From BQJD01 sp965652415 (GTDB lineage Bacteria; Pseudomonadota; Gammaproteobacteria; Arenicellales; CAJQKF01): a stretch of DNA of 64,000 bases. Location of the stretch: the NCBI GenBank assembly GCA_965652415.1, contig CBFGVH010000002.1:1-64000 (forward strand). Direction: 5' to 3'. The position numbers were made by a program, and so were the translations under genes. The notes beneath the pieces were generated by a model. That model did not search any database and was not told the origin of the DNA. It worked only from the letters and a program-made list of their open reading frames with translations. This document shows, in pieces, positions 33,871-42,309 of the stretch. Position 1 is the first letter of the stretch. Each line of letters opens with the position of its first letter.

Positions 33871-34575
33871 ATGGCACTCGATCCGACCAACGACCTGTTC
33901 GAGGATCTCTACGAACCCACCAAGATCTACCTGTTCGGGAAGCGATTCCAGAGCCTGTCGTTCAATATCGGTGACCTCGCGCTGACGCCGTACGCTCCAT
34001 CGGACAAGGTGCCGAAAGAGCGTGATGTTCCCATGCCGCCCCCACGGTGGGAACGAAGCCTGCGACGGCTCAGGGTGGACCAGGATGACGACAAGTGTCC
34101 GGACGCCGCGCAGCTGGCCCGTATCTACAGCTTCTCGTTCGAGGGGCATTACTACAAGCTGCCGAAGCCGGTGATATACCTCGTCTGGGGCGAAGGCGAA
34201 GTACCGGAAGACGTTCCGACCGAAACCGGTATTGCTCCTCCCCGCCGCGGAGTAGTCCCCGTTCGTGGCGCCGGAGATCCAACCTTCTTCACCGTGAATA
34301 CCGGCATCGAGGGCAAGGCGTTCCGCTTCGCCTCCGACATCCGCGTCTGGAAGATGGACTGCCAGGACATGTCGGTGGCCATCGATCTCGAGGTCGGCGA
34401 CATGAAGGACATCCTGCTGGCCCGCGTGATCGAGGAGCAGGAAGGCATGCGCGCCGCGGCTTCGTCGCGGGCGGCCGCTTCGTCGCGGGCCGCGGCGGCA
34501 TCGCGGGCCGCAGCCGCATCGCGCGCAGCGGCGAGCTTCCGCGCCGCCATGATCGGCCCGCACCACGAGGACTGA
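33871..34575 (+). CDS. Unrecognised protein with Arg-Ala-Ser repeat tail; candidate substrate
   Basis: A 234-residue protein preceded by a GAGGTGG ribosome site. Residues 1-190 form an unfamiliar acidic domain with many aromatic residues (YSFSFEGHYYKLPKPVIYLV). Residues about 194-226 are five hexapeptide repeats of the type RAAASS, then the end RAAMIGPHHED. No signal peptide or membrane span is visible. It follows the YcaO-TfuA-peptidase genes after 96 bases in the same direction. The layout, a folded leader-like domain plus a repetitive Ser-rich tail, would suit a substrate of the modifying enzymes, but it could equally be a structural partner. I do not recognise the family. Confidence 0.65.
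   Translation: MALDPTNDLFEDLYEPTKIYLFGKRFQSLSFNIGDLALTPYAPSDKVPKERDVPMPPPRWERSLRRLRVDQDDDKCPDAAQLARIYSFSFEGHYYKLPKPVIYLVWGEGEVPEDVPTETGIAPPRRGVVPVRGAGDPTFFTVNTGIEGKAFRFASDIRVWKMDCQDMSVAIDLEVGDMKDILLARVIEEQEGMRAAASSRAAASSRAAAASRAAAASRAAASFRAAMIGPHHED
34450..34548 (+). repeat. 18-bp tandem repeat encoding RAAASS-type hexapeptides
   Basis: Five 18-base units (34450, 34468, 34486, 34504 and 34522) plus a partial sixth encode RAAASS, RAAASS, RAAAAS, RAAAAS, RAAASF and RAA. The Arg and last Ser positions are kept while synonymous codons vary between units, so the array is not a fresh slippage product. Confidence 0.85.
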
Positions 34576-34588
34576 TCCCTTCCCCGGC

Positions 34589-34615
34589 GGCCGGCCCGCC
34601 AAGCGCATGCCGGCC
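34589..34615 (+). terminator. Possible terminator after the repeat-tail gene
   Basis: Seven-base arms GGCCGGC and GCCGGCC (34589-34595, 34609-34615) flank a 13-base loop 14 bases after the stop. There is only a short T-rich follow-up, so termination is uncertain. Between here and the next gene a TACAAT box (34688-34693) may be a promoter -10. Confidence 0.35.
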
Positions 34616-34763
34616 GTGCCTTGTTCATGATCCCGGCTCGACCCGGGCGACAGGCGTTCGCTTGAGGCATTCTCCGCGCCGATTGCTTACAATCGACACA
34701 CGTGTTCCGGCGCTCCGGCGCCGGAGCATCGTCGACGTGTTACGCCTTTAAGGAGAACGCCAG

Positions 34764-35582
34764 ATGCCCAATGCCCGCCGGCTCGTCGTCGCGCTGTCCG
34801 TCTCGCTGGTGATCGCGCTCGGCGCCGCGCCGGCCGCTGCTGCCGTGTCCATGCAGGTGTCGGACGGCATCGCGTCAATGCTCGACGGCGACGGACGACC
34901 GTTCGCCGGTGTTCGGGTCGACGTCATTTCCGCCGACGGCACCTTCGCCCGCCAGGGCACGACGGACGGCTCCGGTGGTATCTGCCTGCTGGCCGAGGGC
35001 GCCGCCGCACCGTCCGGACGGACCGACTGTATTATGCTTCCCAATGGCGAGTACCGGGTGTTCGTGGGCGAGGAGCAGCCAATCCGGATCTCGGTTGGCG
35101 CCGGAGCGGTCCGACCCTCCGGCCAGCAGGCGGAACCCGCGAGCGAGGAGAAGCCGCGCTCGCGAACCGCGTTGTGGGCCGGCGCCGCGGTGCTCGCGGT
35201 CGCCGGGCTGGCCGGCGGTGGTGGCGGCGGCGGATCCTCGGACGATGAACCGGACGAACCGGTAGACGTGGTCCGCGTCTCGGTGACGCCGCAGATGCTG
35301 ACCGGAAGTTTCGAGCTCGGCACCAGCCCCTGTCCCACCACCATCGGCGACCTGTCCGTAGAGAACACCGGCGACGTCGCCGCACGGGTGACGGTGGTTC
35401 CCATCGAGGGCATCTCCACCACCGGCCAGGGGCAGTCGGTCGAGCCGGGAGACTCGGCCACGGTGACGGTTCTTTACAACTGCCTCGTGGTCGCGGCCAT
35501 CGCCGGCACCATCGAGGTCGGACTGACCGACGACGGGCAGTCGGACAGCGACACCATCGAGATCCTCGTCGACTTCCAGTAG
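34764..35582 (+). CDS. Exported two-domain protein with poly-Gly linker
   Basis: A 272-residue protein with AAGGAGA seven bases before its ATG. Residues 1-27 are a signal peptide (LSVSLVIALGAAPAAAA). Residues 30-112 look like a carboxypeptidase-regulatory/transthyretin-type beta domain (GRPFAGVRVDVISADGTF). A hydrophobic stretch at about 137-150 runs into seven Gly (151-157) and an acidic SSDDEPDEP linker. A second beta domain with Cys190 and Cys240 ends the protein. It is probably anchored in the inner membrane or retained in the periplasm. No family is recognised. It is the last rightward gene before the convergent exporter operon. Confidence 0.65.
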   Translation: MPNARRLVVALSVSLVIALGAAPAAAAVSMQVSDGIASMLDGDGRPFAGVRVDVISADGTFARQGTTDGSGGICLLAEGAAAPSGRTDCIMLPNGEYRVFVGEEQPIRISVGAGAVRPSGQQAEPASEEKPRSRTALWAGAAVLAVAGLAGGGGGGGSSDDEPDEPVDVVRVSVTPQMLTGSFELGTSPCPTTIGDLSVENTGDVAARVTVVPIEGISTTGQGQSVEPGDSATVTVLYNCLVVAAIAGTIEVGLTDDGQSDSDTIEILVDFQ

Positions 35583-35607
35583 GTTTCGCCAGCCATGCGG
35601 AGCCGAA

Positions 35608-36813
35608 TCATTCGTCGCGAATCGCCTCGGCCGGCGACACCCGCGCGGCTAGTCGCGCCGGCCACCACGAGAACAACGCCCCAAGCAGCAGCGCCACCAG
35701 TGTCGGTGCCAGCACGCTGATCCAGCCCGGCTGCGGCGTCAATGGCAATCGCGGCCCGGCGAGGGCGGTCAGCACGTGAGCGGCGACGGTTCCGACAACG
35801 CCCGCGGCCAGTGTCACCACCGCCGCCTCGACCACGAACAGTGCTGATACCTGGCTCCTGCGCGCGCCCAGCGAAAGCCTGAGCCCGATTTCCGGTATCC
35901 GCTCGCGAACGTTCAGCACCATCAGGCTCATCAGCGTGGTGCCGCCCAGCACCAGGCACAGCAGCGCCACGGTGCCGACCCCCAGCACCACCGCGCGGCG
36001 CAGCGACTCGAGGTCGGCTACCAGCCGGCGCGCGGTCACCCAGCTCAATTCGCCGGCATTGACGCCCGGTTGCGCCAACAGGCGGCCGAGACGCCGCGCG
36101 AGGCTCTCGGCATCGCCTCCACCTGCGACGAGGATTTGTTCCACGCGACGGCCGCGGGCGCCGGGCAGGCCTCGGGCCGCCGCCGCCGACGACCACGGGA
36201 CCAGCACGAAACGCTCGCCGAGGGTGCGCCCCCGGACGCCGTCGCCGGCATTGGCGGCCGGCGCGTCCACCACGCCCACGATGGTGAACGGGACGTCGTC
36301 CAGCATCGCGATGCTCCCCGTTCGCCAGTCGAAATCGCGGGCCAGCGCACGACTCGCCAGCGCCACGCGGCCCTGCTCGCGAACGTCGCGCGCATCGAGG
36401 TTGCGGCCATCGATAATGGTCCAGCCGCGCATGGGGACCAGCTCCGCGTCGGTGGCGATCACGGTCAGCGGGTTGTCCCGCCCGAGCATCTCCGAGCGGT
36501 AGTGAGTGAGCGTAGCGACATCGACCCCCTGGAAATTGCGGCGAACGAGATCGGCATGCTGGATGCCCAGGCCGTCTGCCGATCCATCGAGCGCGTCTTC
36601 GCGCCCGATGGACACGACATCGGCGCCGAACTCGGCGGTGACGGCGTCGATCCGCTGTTGCAGGGCGGTCACCACGAGAACCAGGATCGCAAATGCCATG
36701 ACGCCGACTGCGACCGCGAACGCGGCCAGGGCATGGCGCCCGCCGTGCCCTCTGAAGCCTTCGGCGAGGTCGCTTGCGAGCCGCGCGCCGCGCATCGGCA
36801 GCGGGGTCAACAT
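35608..36813 (-). CDS. ABC transporter permease, FtsX/MacB type
   Basis: A 401-residue protein with the MacB/FtsX layout: one N-terminal span (FAVAVGVMAFAILVLVVTAL, about 33-52), a periplasmic domain to about 270, then three C-terminal spans. The last loop NVRERIPEIGLRLSLGARRS is the conserved FtsX-like coupling region. In MacB systems this subunit works mechanically and does not carry substrate through the membrane itself. Its ATG overlaps the ATPase stop by seven bases. The target is unknown; see the exporter finding. Confidence 0.9.
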   Translation of the reverse strand: MLTPLPMRGARLASDLAEGFRGHGGRHALAAFAVAVGVMAFAILVLVVTALQQRIDAVTAEFGADVVSIGREDALDGSADGLGIQHADLVRRNFQGVDVATLTHYRSEMLGRDNPLTVIATDAELVPMRGWTIIDGRNLDARDVREQGRVALASRALARDFDWRTGSIAMLDDVPFTIVGVVDAPAANAGDGVRGRTLGERFVLVPWSSAAAARGLPGARGRRVEQILVAGGGDAESLARRLGRLLAQPGVNAGELSWVTARRLVADLESLRRAVVLGVGTVALLCLVLGGTTLMSLMVLNVRERIPEIGLRLSLGARRSQVSALFVVEAAVVTLAAGVVGTVAAHVLTALAGPRLPLTPQPGWISVLAPTLVALLLGALFSWWPARLAARVSPAEAIRDE

Positions 36814-37499
36814 GGTCGCGCATCCGCGCCGGTGAAGGCGCCGTCGACAAGTTTCATGTGGCGCGAGCCGTGGCGCAGCAAGTCGAGGTTGTGAGTCGCC
36901 ATGAGGATGGTCATGCCGTCCTGGTGGAGGCGGCCGAAGACCTCCATCACCCGGCGCGCCGCCTCGCGGTCGAGGTTTCCGGTCGGTTCGTCGGCCACCA
37001 GCAGCCTCGGACTCGCGGCGATGGCGCGGGCGATCGCCACGCGCTGCATCTCACCGCCCGAAAGCACCCGCGCCGGGCGATCCGACAATGCGTCGATACC
37101 GACCCTGGCGAGCGCTTCGCGCGCCAGGCGTTCGGCGTCGCCGCGGGCACGGTCGGTGTAACGAAACCTGAACATGACATTCTCCAGCACGCTGCGCCGC
37201 GGCAGCAGCGCGTAGCGCTGGAACACGATGCCCACGGCGCGCGCACGCGCCAGGCTCAACGCGCGTTCGCTCGAGCGGGAGAGGTCCTCGCCCATGAACG
37301 CCAGGGCGCCGGCCGTGGGCGCGTCGAGCAGCGCCGACAGGTGCAGCAGCGTGCTCTTGCCCGAGCCGGACGGCCCGGTCACCATGACGAATTCACCCGC
37401 GTCGATGACGAGATCGACGCCCCGCAGCGCCTCGACCCGGGCGTGCCCCGATCCGAATGCCTTGCGTACGCCGTCCATGGCGAGCACCGGGGCGGTCAA
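36807..37499 (-). CDS. ABC transporter ATPase, MacB/LolD type
   Basis: A 230-residue ATPase from a TTG that overlaps the HlyD stop (TTGA). Walker A is GPSGSGKST (42-50), the Q-loop FQRYALLP, the signature LSGGEMQRVAIARA, Walker B LLVADEPTGNLD and the H-loop ATHNLDL. The size and PTGNLD motif fit the LolD/MacB family of exporters. GTG at 37484 is another possible start. A long upstream extension of this frame lies inside the HlyD gene and is not real. Confidence 0.93.
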   Translation of the reverse strand: MTAPVLAMDGVRKAFGSGHARVEALRGVDLVIDAGEFVMVTGPSGSGKSTLLHLSALLDAPTAGALAFMGEDLSRSSERALSLARARAVGIVFQRYALLPRRSVLENVMFRFRYTDRARGDAERLAREALARVGIDALSDRPARVLSGGEMQRVAIARAIAASPRLLVADEPTGNLDREAARRVMEVFGRLHQDGMTILMATHNLDLLRHGSRHMKLVDGAFTGADARPC

Positions 37500-38728
37500 T
37501 CCACGACCACCCGGTCGCCGGGCGCGAGGCCCGCGACCACCTCGTAGTGGGTGAGGTTGGCTCGGCCGACTGAAACCTCGCGCCACTCGGGCGTGCCGTC
37601 GACGAGAACGCGGGCTCGCGGTTCGCCGCCGCCGAAGCGCACGGCGCGGCGCGGCACCAGCACGGCGTCTTCGGCGAAATACGATTGCACCTGTACCACC
37701 ACCGACATGCCGGGCCGGATTCGCGGGTCGTTCGTCTCGATGCGCACCACGACGTGGAAGAACTTCTGCCGGTCGGGCTTGCCGGGGACCGACTGCGCCA
37801 CGGCACCGACCGTTTCCACGTGTCCGTCGAAGCGCAGGTCCGGATAGGCCAGCGGCTGAACCAGCGCGGGAGCGCCGTGCGCCACTGTGTTGAGTTCCGC
37901 CTCGGGTACGTCGAGCACGGCCACCAGGTCGGACATGTCGGGCAGGATCATGAACGGCTGGTTCGGGTACAGCGTGTCGCCGACGCGAACCCGCCTGAAC
38001 TCGTTGCCGATGCCGAGCGGCTTGTAGACGACGACGCCGCCGGCTGGAGCGCGGATCACCGAGCTGGCGAGCTGCTCGCGGGCCACGGCGAGCGACTGCT
38101 CCGCCGAGGCCACGGTCGTTCGCGCCTTGGCCAATGCCGCCGGGTGCAGGTAGTCCCGGGTCAGCCTGTATTCGAGCTCGGCCTTGTCCACCTCGGCATC
38201 GAGGCTCGCCACCTTGCGCCGCTGCTGCTCGACCTCCTGGGCCGACAGCATGCGGTCGCGCATCAGGGCCTCGGAGTCGTCGAGGTAGGCGCGCTCGGCG
38301 TCGCGCTTGCGGCGGGACTCGTCGAGAGCCAGTTCGAGTTCCTTGAGTTCCAGCGGCAGGCGGGCGTGCTCGAGACTCTCGAGTTCGCTGCGGGCGATGG
38401 CCAGTTCCTGCTCCAGCTTCATGATGCGGGCCCGGATCTCGCTGGCGTCGAACCGGGCGAGGACGTCGCCGGGGGCGACGGTGGCGCCCTCCTCCACCAG
38501 TTCGACCAGCGTGGCCGGGCCCTGGAAGCGCGAGGCCACGCTGACCATGTGACGCGACTCGATCACGCCGTCGTGGGCGCTGAGCACGGACAGCTCGCCG
38601 CGGGTGACCATCGTGGTGGAGACATCGGCGGGCAGGTCGCGTGTCGTGGTGGTGTCCCTGAACGACCACGCCAGGGTGGCAGCGCCGGCGGCGAGTACGA
38701 GCACTGCGAGCCAGCGCACGGCGCTCAT
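37496..38728 (-). CDS. HlyD/MacA-type periplasmic adaptor
   Basis: A 410-residue membrane-fusion protein. One N-terminal membrane anchor (residues 5-23) is followed by a lipoyl half-domain (ASRFQGPATLVELVEEGATV), a long coiled-coil hairpin (about 100-215, rich in Glu, Arg and Leu) and the second lipoyl half and beta-barrel (SSVIRAPAGGVVVYKPLG). It should bridge the inner-membrane permease and the TolC-like channel. Its ATG overlaps the TolC stop (ATGA). Confidence 0.92.
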   Translation of the reverse strand: MSAVRWLAVLVLAAGAATLAWSFRDTTTTRDLPADVSTTMVTRGELSVLSAHDGVIESRHMVSVASRFQGPATLVELVEEGATVAPGDVLARFDASEIRARIMKLEQELAIARSELESLEHARLPLELKELELALDESRRKRDAERAYLDDSEALMRDRMLSAQEVEQQRRKVASLDAEVDKAELEYRLTRDYLHPAALAKARTTVASAEQSLAVAREQLASSVIRAPAGGVVVYKPLGIGNEFRRVRVGDTLYPNQPFMILPDMSDLVAVLDVPEAELNTVAHGAPALVQPLAYPDLRFDGHVETVGAVAQSVPGKPDRQKFFHVVVRIETNDPRIRPGMSVVVQVQSYFAEDAVLVPRRAVRFGGGEPRARVLVDGTPEWREVSVGRANLTHYEVVAGLAPGDRVVVD

Positions 38729-40134
38729 TGGAGCGCCTCCGGGGCGAGCATCGCCGGGTACTCGATCAGCACGCCGATGGTGTGCAGGAACCTCCAGGCC
38801 GCCAGCGTCGCATCGGTCTCGCCCGCCAGCAGGCGGCTCTCGGCATCCAGGTACGCCTCCTCGGCGTCGGTCACGGAGAAGTTGTCGGTGCGACCGCTCT
38901 CGAACAGGCGGCGCGCAAGTTCCAGCCGCGCCGAGGCGTGATCGAGATTCGACTCGAAGGTGGCCAGATCCGCGCGCGCGCGCCGGTAGGCGAGCATGGA
39001 CTGGCGCACCTCGCGCGAGATCCCGAGTTGCACCACCCGGATCCGCTGCTCGGCCGACACCTCCTCCAGCCTCGCCTGCTCGAGGTCGATGCGCGCCGCC
39101 CGGTCGTTGAGATCGGTTTCGCCCCGCACCCCCACGAACCAGCGGCTGCGGTCGCCGCCGAAGAACGTCAGCGGCTTGTCGGCGCGCTCGTAGCGGCCGG
39201 TCAGGGTGACGTCCGGCAGGAGCAGGTTCTCCGCGATGCGGGCCCCGCGCACGGCGTCGTCGCGATCCTGCAGGGCCTGGGCATAGTCGAGACGATTATC
39301 CAGCGCGCGCTCGACCGCCTCGTGGGAGGTCGGCAGGTCGATGGAAAAGATCCCCGTCGGTTCCAGTGCCAGAACGATGTCCGGGTCCAGCCCCAGCAGT
39401 TCGGCCAGCGCCTGCCGCTCGGATTCGAGCCGTTCCGTATTGGCCGCAAGGCGCGAGCGCGCCAGTCCCTGCTGCAGCTCGACGCGCAGCGAATCGATGC
39501 GCGTCGAGCGCCCCAGAGCCTCCTTGGCGCGGGTGCTGCGCAGCAGCTCCTCGGCGCGATCGAGCGACTCGCGGTCGGCGGCCACCTGGCGCTCGAAGCG
39601 CAGTATGCTCTCGTAGGATTCGATGACGTCGAGAACCAGGTCGGAGCGGCGCGCGAAGTACAGTCGTTCGCTGCGGCGCAGCGCGCTAGTCGCGCGCACC
39701 ACCGGCTCTTCGTTGACCAGGCGGCCGAAGCGCCGGAACAGCGGCTGGTTGAACTCGATGGCAAGCCGCGCGCGGCGGCCGAGGGAACGGTCGAAATCGT
39801 CGCTGGTCACGGTCGCGGACAGGCGCGCGCCGGTGCCGAAGCGCTTCGACGTCTCGAGCCCGTAGCGAGACGTGGTTTCGTCGTCGAGGGTCCCGATTTC
39901 CAGCACGGGCCGCACCTCGATATCGAAGCTGGACTCGGCCCGTTCCACTGCCAGGCTCGCGCCCTTGACGTCGAGAATATCCAGTACCAGCGAACGGTTC
40001 TGCCAGACGGCCAGCTCGATGGCACGGTCGAGATCGAGACGGTAGGGTTGCGCCGCGGCAACCGATTGCCCCGCCGCGAGACACGAGATCGCCAGGGCGG
40101 CGATCGAGCGGGACAGCACGTTTGTTGGGCGCAT
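38725..40134 (-). CDS. TolC-like outer-membrane efflux protein
   Basis: A 469-residue outer-membrane channel protein. The ATG at 40134 begins a signal peptide (SIAALAISCLAAGQSVAAAQ); a longer open frame upstream lacks one. The body has two pseudo-repeats of the outer-membrane efflux family with long amphipathic helices (for example LDLDRAIELAVWQNRSLVLD near the N-terminus). It is the first gene of a four-gene tripartite exporter. The 279 bases upstream to the next gene hold its promoter, not identified. Confidence 0.9.
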   Translation of the reverse strand: MRPTNVLSRSIAALAISCLAAGQSVAAAQPYRLDLDRAIELAVWQNRSLVLDILDVKGASLAVERAESSFDIEVRPVLEIGTLDDETTSRYGLETSKRFGTGARLSATVTSDDFDRSLGRRARLAIEFNQPLFRRFGRLVNEEPVVRATSALRRSERLYFARRSDLVLDVIESYESILRFERQVAADRESLDRAEELLRSTRAKEALGRSTRIDSLRVELQQGLARSRLAANTERLESERQALAELLGLDPDIVLALEPTGIFSIDLPTSHEAVERALDNRLDYAQALQDRDDAVRGARIAENLLLPDVTLTGRYERADKPLTFFGGDRSRWFVGVRGETDLNDRAARIDLEQARLEEVSAEQRIRVVQLGISREVRQSMLAYRRARADLATFESNLDHASARLELARRLFESGRTDNFSVTDAEEAYLDAESRLLAGETDATLAAWRFLHTIGVLIEYPAMLAPEALQ

Positions 40135-40413
40135 CGACGAACCGGAACACGATGGAGTAATGATTCGGCGCGGCGGCGCCGGCGATGTCAGGACCGATCG
40201 GGTCGCGCTGTCCATGTCGCGCCACATCGGCCGCTTCAATCATACCGGGCGAGGCAGGCACGGGAAAGGATGCGCCGATGCTTGCGGCAGCGTCGCAAAA
40301 AACACTCTGCCGGGCTTTACCTTCTTGATTATCCGATGATTTCTGATAACCTTGGGCGGCATAACAAAACCTGCTCATCGTACTTCTGAACGCCCACCGG
40401 GAGGAATCGCGCA

Positions 40414-41001
40414 ATGACCCACAAAGGATGCCTGAAAACCGCCCTGGCACTGACCGCGGCGCTGGGCGCGTCGAGTGCGGCGGCAGATGATTTCACGTGG
40501 TTCGGGCAGCGAGCCGACGGCAACTGGCTGGCCGGCGCGAAGGTCGAATCGGTGAGTCACGGGCGGGGCGGCTACGACGACGCCTCGGGCCTCGGCCTTC
40601 TGTTCGGATACGAGTTCTCGCGTCCGATCGGCCTCGACGGAACTTCCAGCGTCGAACTCGAATTCACCGACACGCTCGAGGAAGGCGACGTCGGCAGCGA
40701 CAGCATCTTCGGCACCGGAGGTGAATGGGACAGCGAGAACCTGGCGCTGTTCTTCACCTACCGTACCCCCGGCAACGTCTACTTCAAGGGCAAGATCGGC
40801 GCGCTTCGTTCGGAGGTCACCACCCGCCTCGACGGTGTGCCGGGCGTCACCGAGCAGGACACCAGTTTCGCCTACGGCGCGGGGCTGGGGCTGAAACTGG
40901 GACAGACCGGGAACTTCAACCTGGAACTGGAATTCGTCGGCACCAGCGGCGACAACGACCTCTCGATCATCTCCCTCGGCGGCCTGTACAAGTTTCGCTG
41001 A
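40414..41001 (+). CDS. Outer-membrane beta-barrel protein
   Basis: A 195-residue protein with a good ribosome binding site (GGGAGGA) and a signal peptide (ALTAALGASSAAAD). The mature part alternates polar and hydrophobic residues in about eight strands and ends LGGLYKFR with the C-terminal aromatic pattern of barrel proteins. It resembles the small OmpW/OmpA-barrel porin-like group. An inverted repeat TTATC-N11-GATAA lies at 40329-40349 upstream. The function is not known. Confidence 0.75.
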   Translation: MTHKGCLKTALALTAALGASSAAADDFTWFGQRADGNWLAGAKVESVSHGRGGYDDASGLGLLFGYEFSRPIGLDGTSSVELEFTDTLEEGDVGSDSIFGTGGEWDSENLALFFTYRTPGNVYFKGKIGALRSEVTTRLDGVPGVTEQDTSFAYGAGLGLKLGQTGNFNLELEFVGTSGDNDLSIISLGGLYKFR

Positions 41002-41010
41002 CGCGCCGCG

Positions 41011-42309
41011 TCACGCCAGCAGCGGCGCCACCACTATACGGATCAGCTCGCCGGCGCGCCTCAGTGCCATCTCGGCATCAAGGGGCGTCGCCGCCCGGCT
41101 GAACACGAACCCCGGGTAGGCGCCTCCTTCGGGCCACGCGGTGATCACCTGCCCGCTCCCTACATCGATTTCCACGTCCTCGATGCCCGGCACCCGGCGC
41201 GCCTCGCCGATGCCCTCCACGCGCCGCACCACTCCCGAGGCCGGTACCGGCACCATCAGCACGCCTGCCCCGCCGCGCAGCGGGGCAATGGCCGGTTTCT
41301 CACCGACTGCGTGCGCGATGACGATCTCTTCCAGCGTGAGTCCGGTGGCGAAAGTCAGCAGCCGCGCGCACTTGCCGCCGATGGTTCGCGCGGCAACCTC
41401 GAGCGGCCAGACGCCGTGGGCGTTCACGCGGCACTCCGCGTGTACCGGCCCCTCGACCAGGCCGAGCGCGCTGCACGCGGCCTGGACGTCTTCGCCGATA
41501 CGCTCGACGATGGCGGGAGCCAGGCGCGACGGCGTCGTGTAATACGTCTCCTCGAAGTAAGGACCGGTGAGCGGTTCGGGCTTGTCGAACACCGCCAGCA
41601 CCTCGAGTATCCCGCCGGTCAGCAAACCCTCGACGGCAACCTCGAAACCTGGAATGTAGCGCTCGACGAGGACGCGAAAATCCGGTTCGGCGAATTCCCT
41701 TGCAAGCAGCCGTTCGATGCGATCGAGTGCGCGGATCAACGCCGCCTCGTCGTCGACCCGGATCACGCCGCGGCTGGCGGACATCGACAGAGGCTTGACG
41801 ACCAGTGGAAACGGCGGCAGCGCCAAGATCGCCGTCGGTCGATCGCGAAGATCGACACAGGCGAAGTCGGGCGACGCGACGCCTGCTTCGGCGAGTCGAC
41901 CGCGGGCGCGGAGCTTGTCGTTGGTCAGCGCGGCCGCCGCCGGGTCGTTACCGTTCAGGCCGAGTCGCCGGGCGATTCGTGCCCCGAGTTCAGCCGTGGC
42001 GTCGTCGGTCACGCAAACGCCGTCGAAAGGAAAGTCGCGATGCCTCTCCCCTGCAATCTCGAGGGCGGCATCCACATCGCCCGCGTCGTGGACCGCGCCG
42101 GCGACGTGCGCCGGCAGATCGAGCGCGGAACGCGCGCACAGGAGAAAGGGTTCGACGCCGGCCGTCCGTGCCGCCTCGATGTAGGGCGCGGTGCGGTAAC
42201 TGGCGTGCGGCGCCACCACGAGGAGGCGCCTGGCGGCTCGCCCCCCGGCACGCGCGACGGCCCCTTGCGTCAGCCGCAGCCCCCGCGCCCGGCGCCGCAG
42301 CCGCCGCAC
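41011..42309 (-). CDS. ATP-grasp ligase of unknown substrate
   Basis: A protein of about 432 residues with an ATP-grasp fold like carbamoyl-phosphate synthase and biotin carboxylase. Features are the pre-ATP-grasp segment LLVVAPHASYRTAPYIEAAR, the lid and nucleotide site (PPFPLVVKPLSMSASRGVIRV), FEVAVEGLLTGG and the metal site segment VHAECRVNAHGVWPLEVAARTIGG. Such enzymes join an acid to an amine or thiol through an acyl phosphate. The 5' end is unsure: the GTG at 42309 makes a 40-base overlap with the iron-sulfur gene, and there is no ATG nearby. It is leftward and probably cotranscribed with the ErpA-like gene. Confidence 0.8.
   Translation of the reverse strand: MRRLRRRARGLRLTQGAVARAGGRAARRLLVVAPHASYRTAPYIEAARTAGVEPFLLCARSALDLPAHVAGAVHDAGDVDAALEIAGERHRDFPFDGVCVTDDATAELGARIARRLGLNGNDPAAAALTNDKLRARGRLAEAGVASPDFACVDLRDRPTAILALPPFPLVVKPLSMSASRGVIRVDDEAALIRALDRIERLLAREFAEPDFRVLVERYIPGFEVAVEGLLTGGILEVLAVFDKPEPLTGPYFEETYYTTPSRLAPAIVERIGEDVQAACSALGLVEGPVHAECRVNAHGVWPLEVAARTIGGKCARLLTFATGLTLEEIVIAHAVGEKPAIAPLRGGAGVLMVPVPASGVVRRVEGIGEARRVPGIEDVEIDVGSGQVITAWPEGGAYPGFVFSRAATPLDAEMALRRAGELIRIVVAPLLA

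Noticed and set aside
34450..34548. CRISPR or other DNA-level repeat array
   Set aside because: The units are contiguous, in frame and vary at synonymous sites, so the repeat is at protein level and there are no spacers.
36807..38669. 620-residue open frame including the ABC ATPase
   Set aside because: The N-terminal two thirds lie in another frame of the HlyD gene and have no domain; the ATPase starts at the TTGA overlap.
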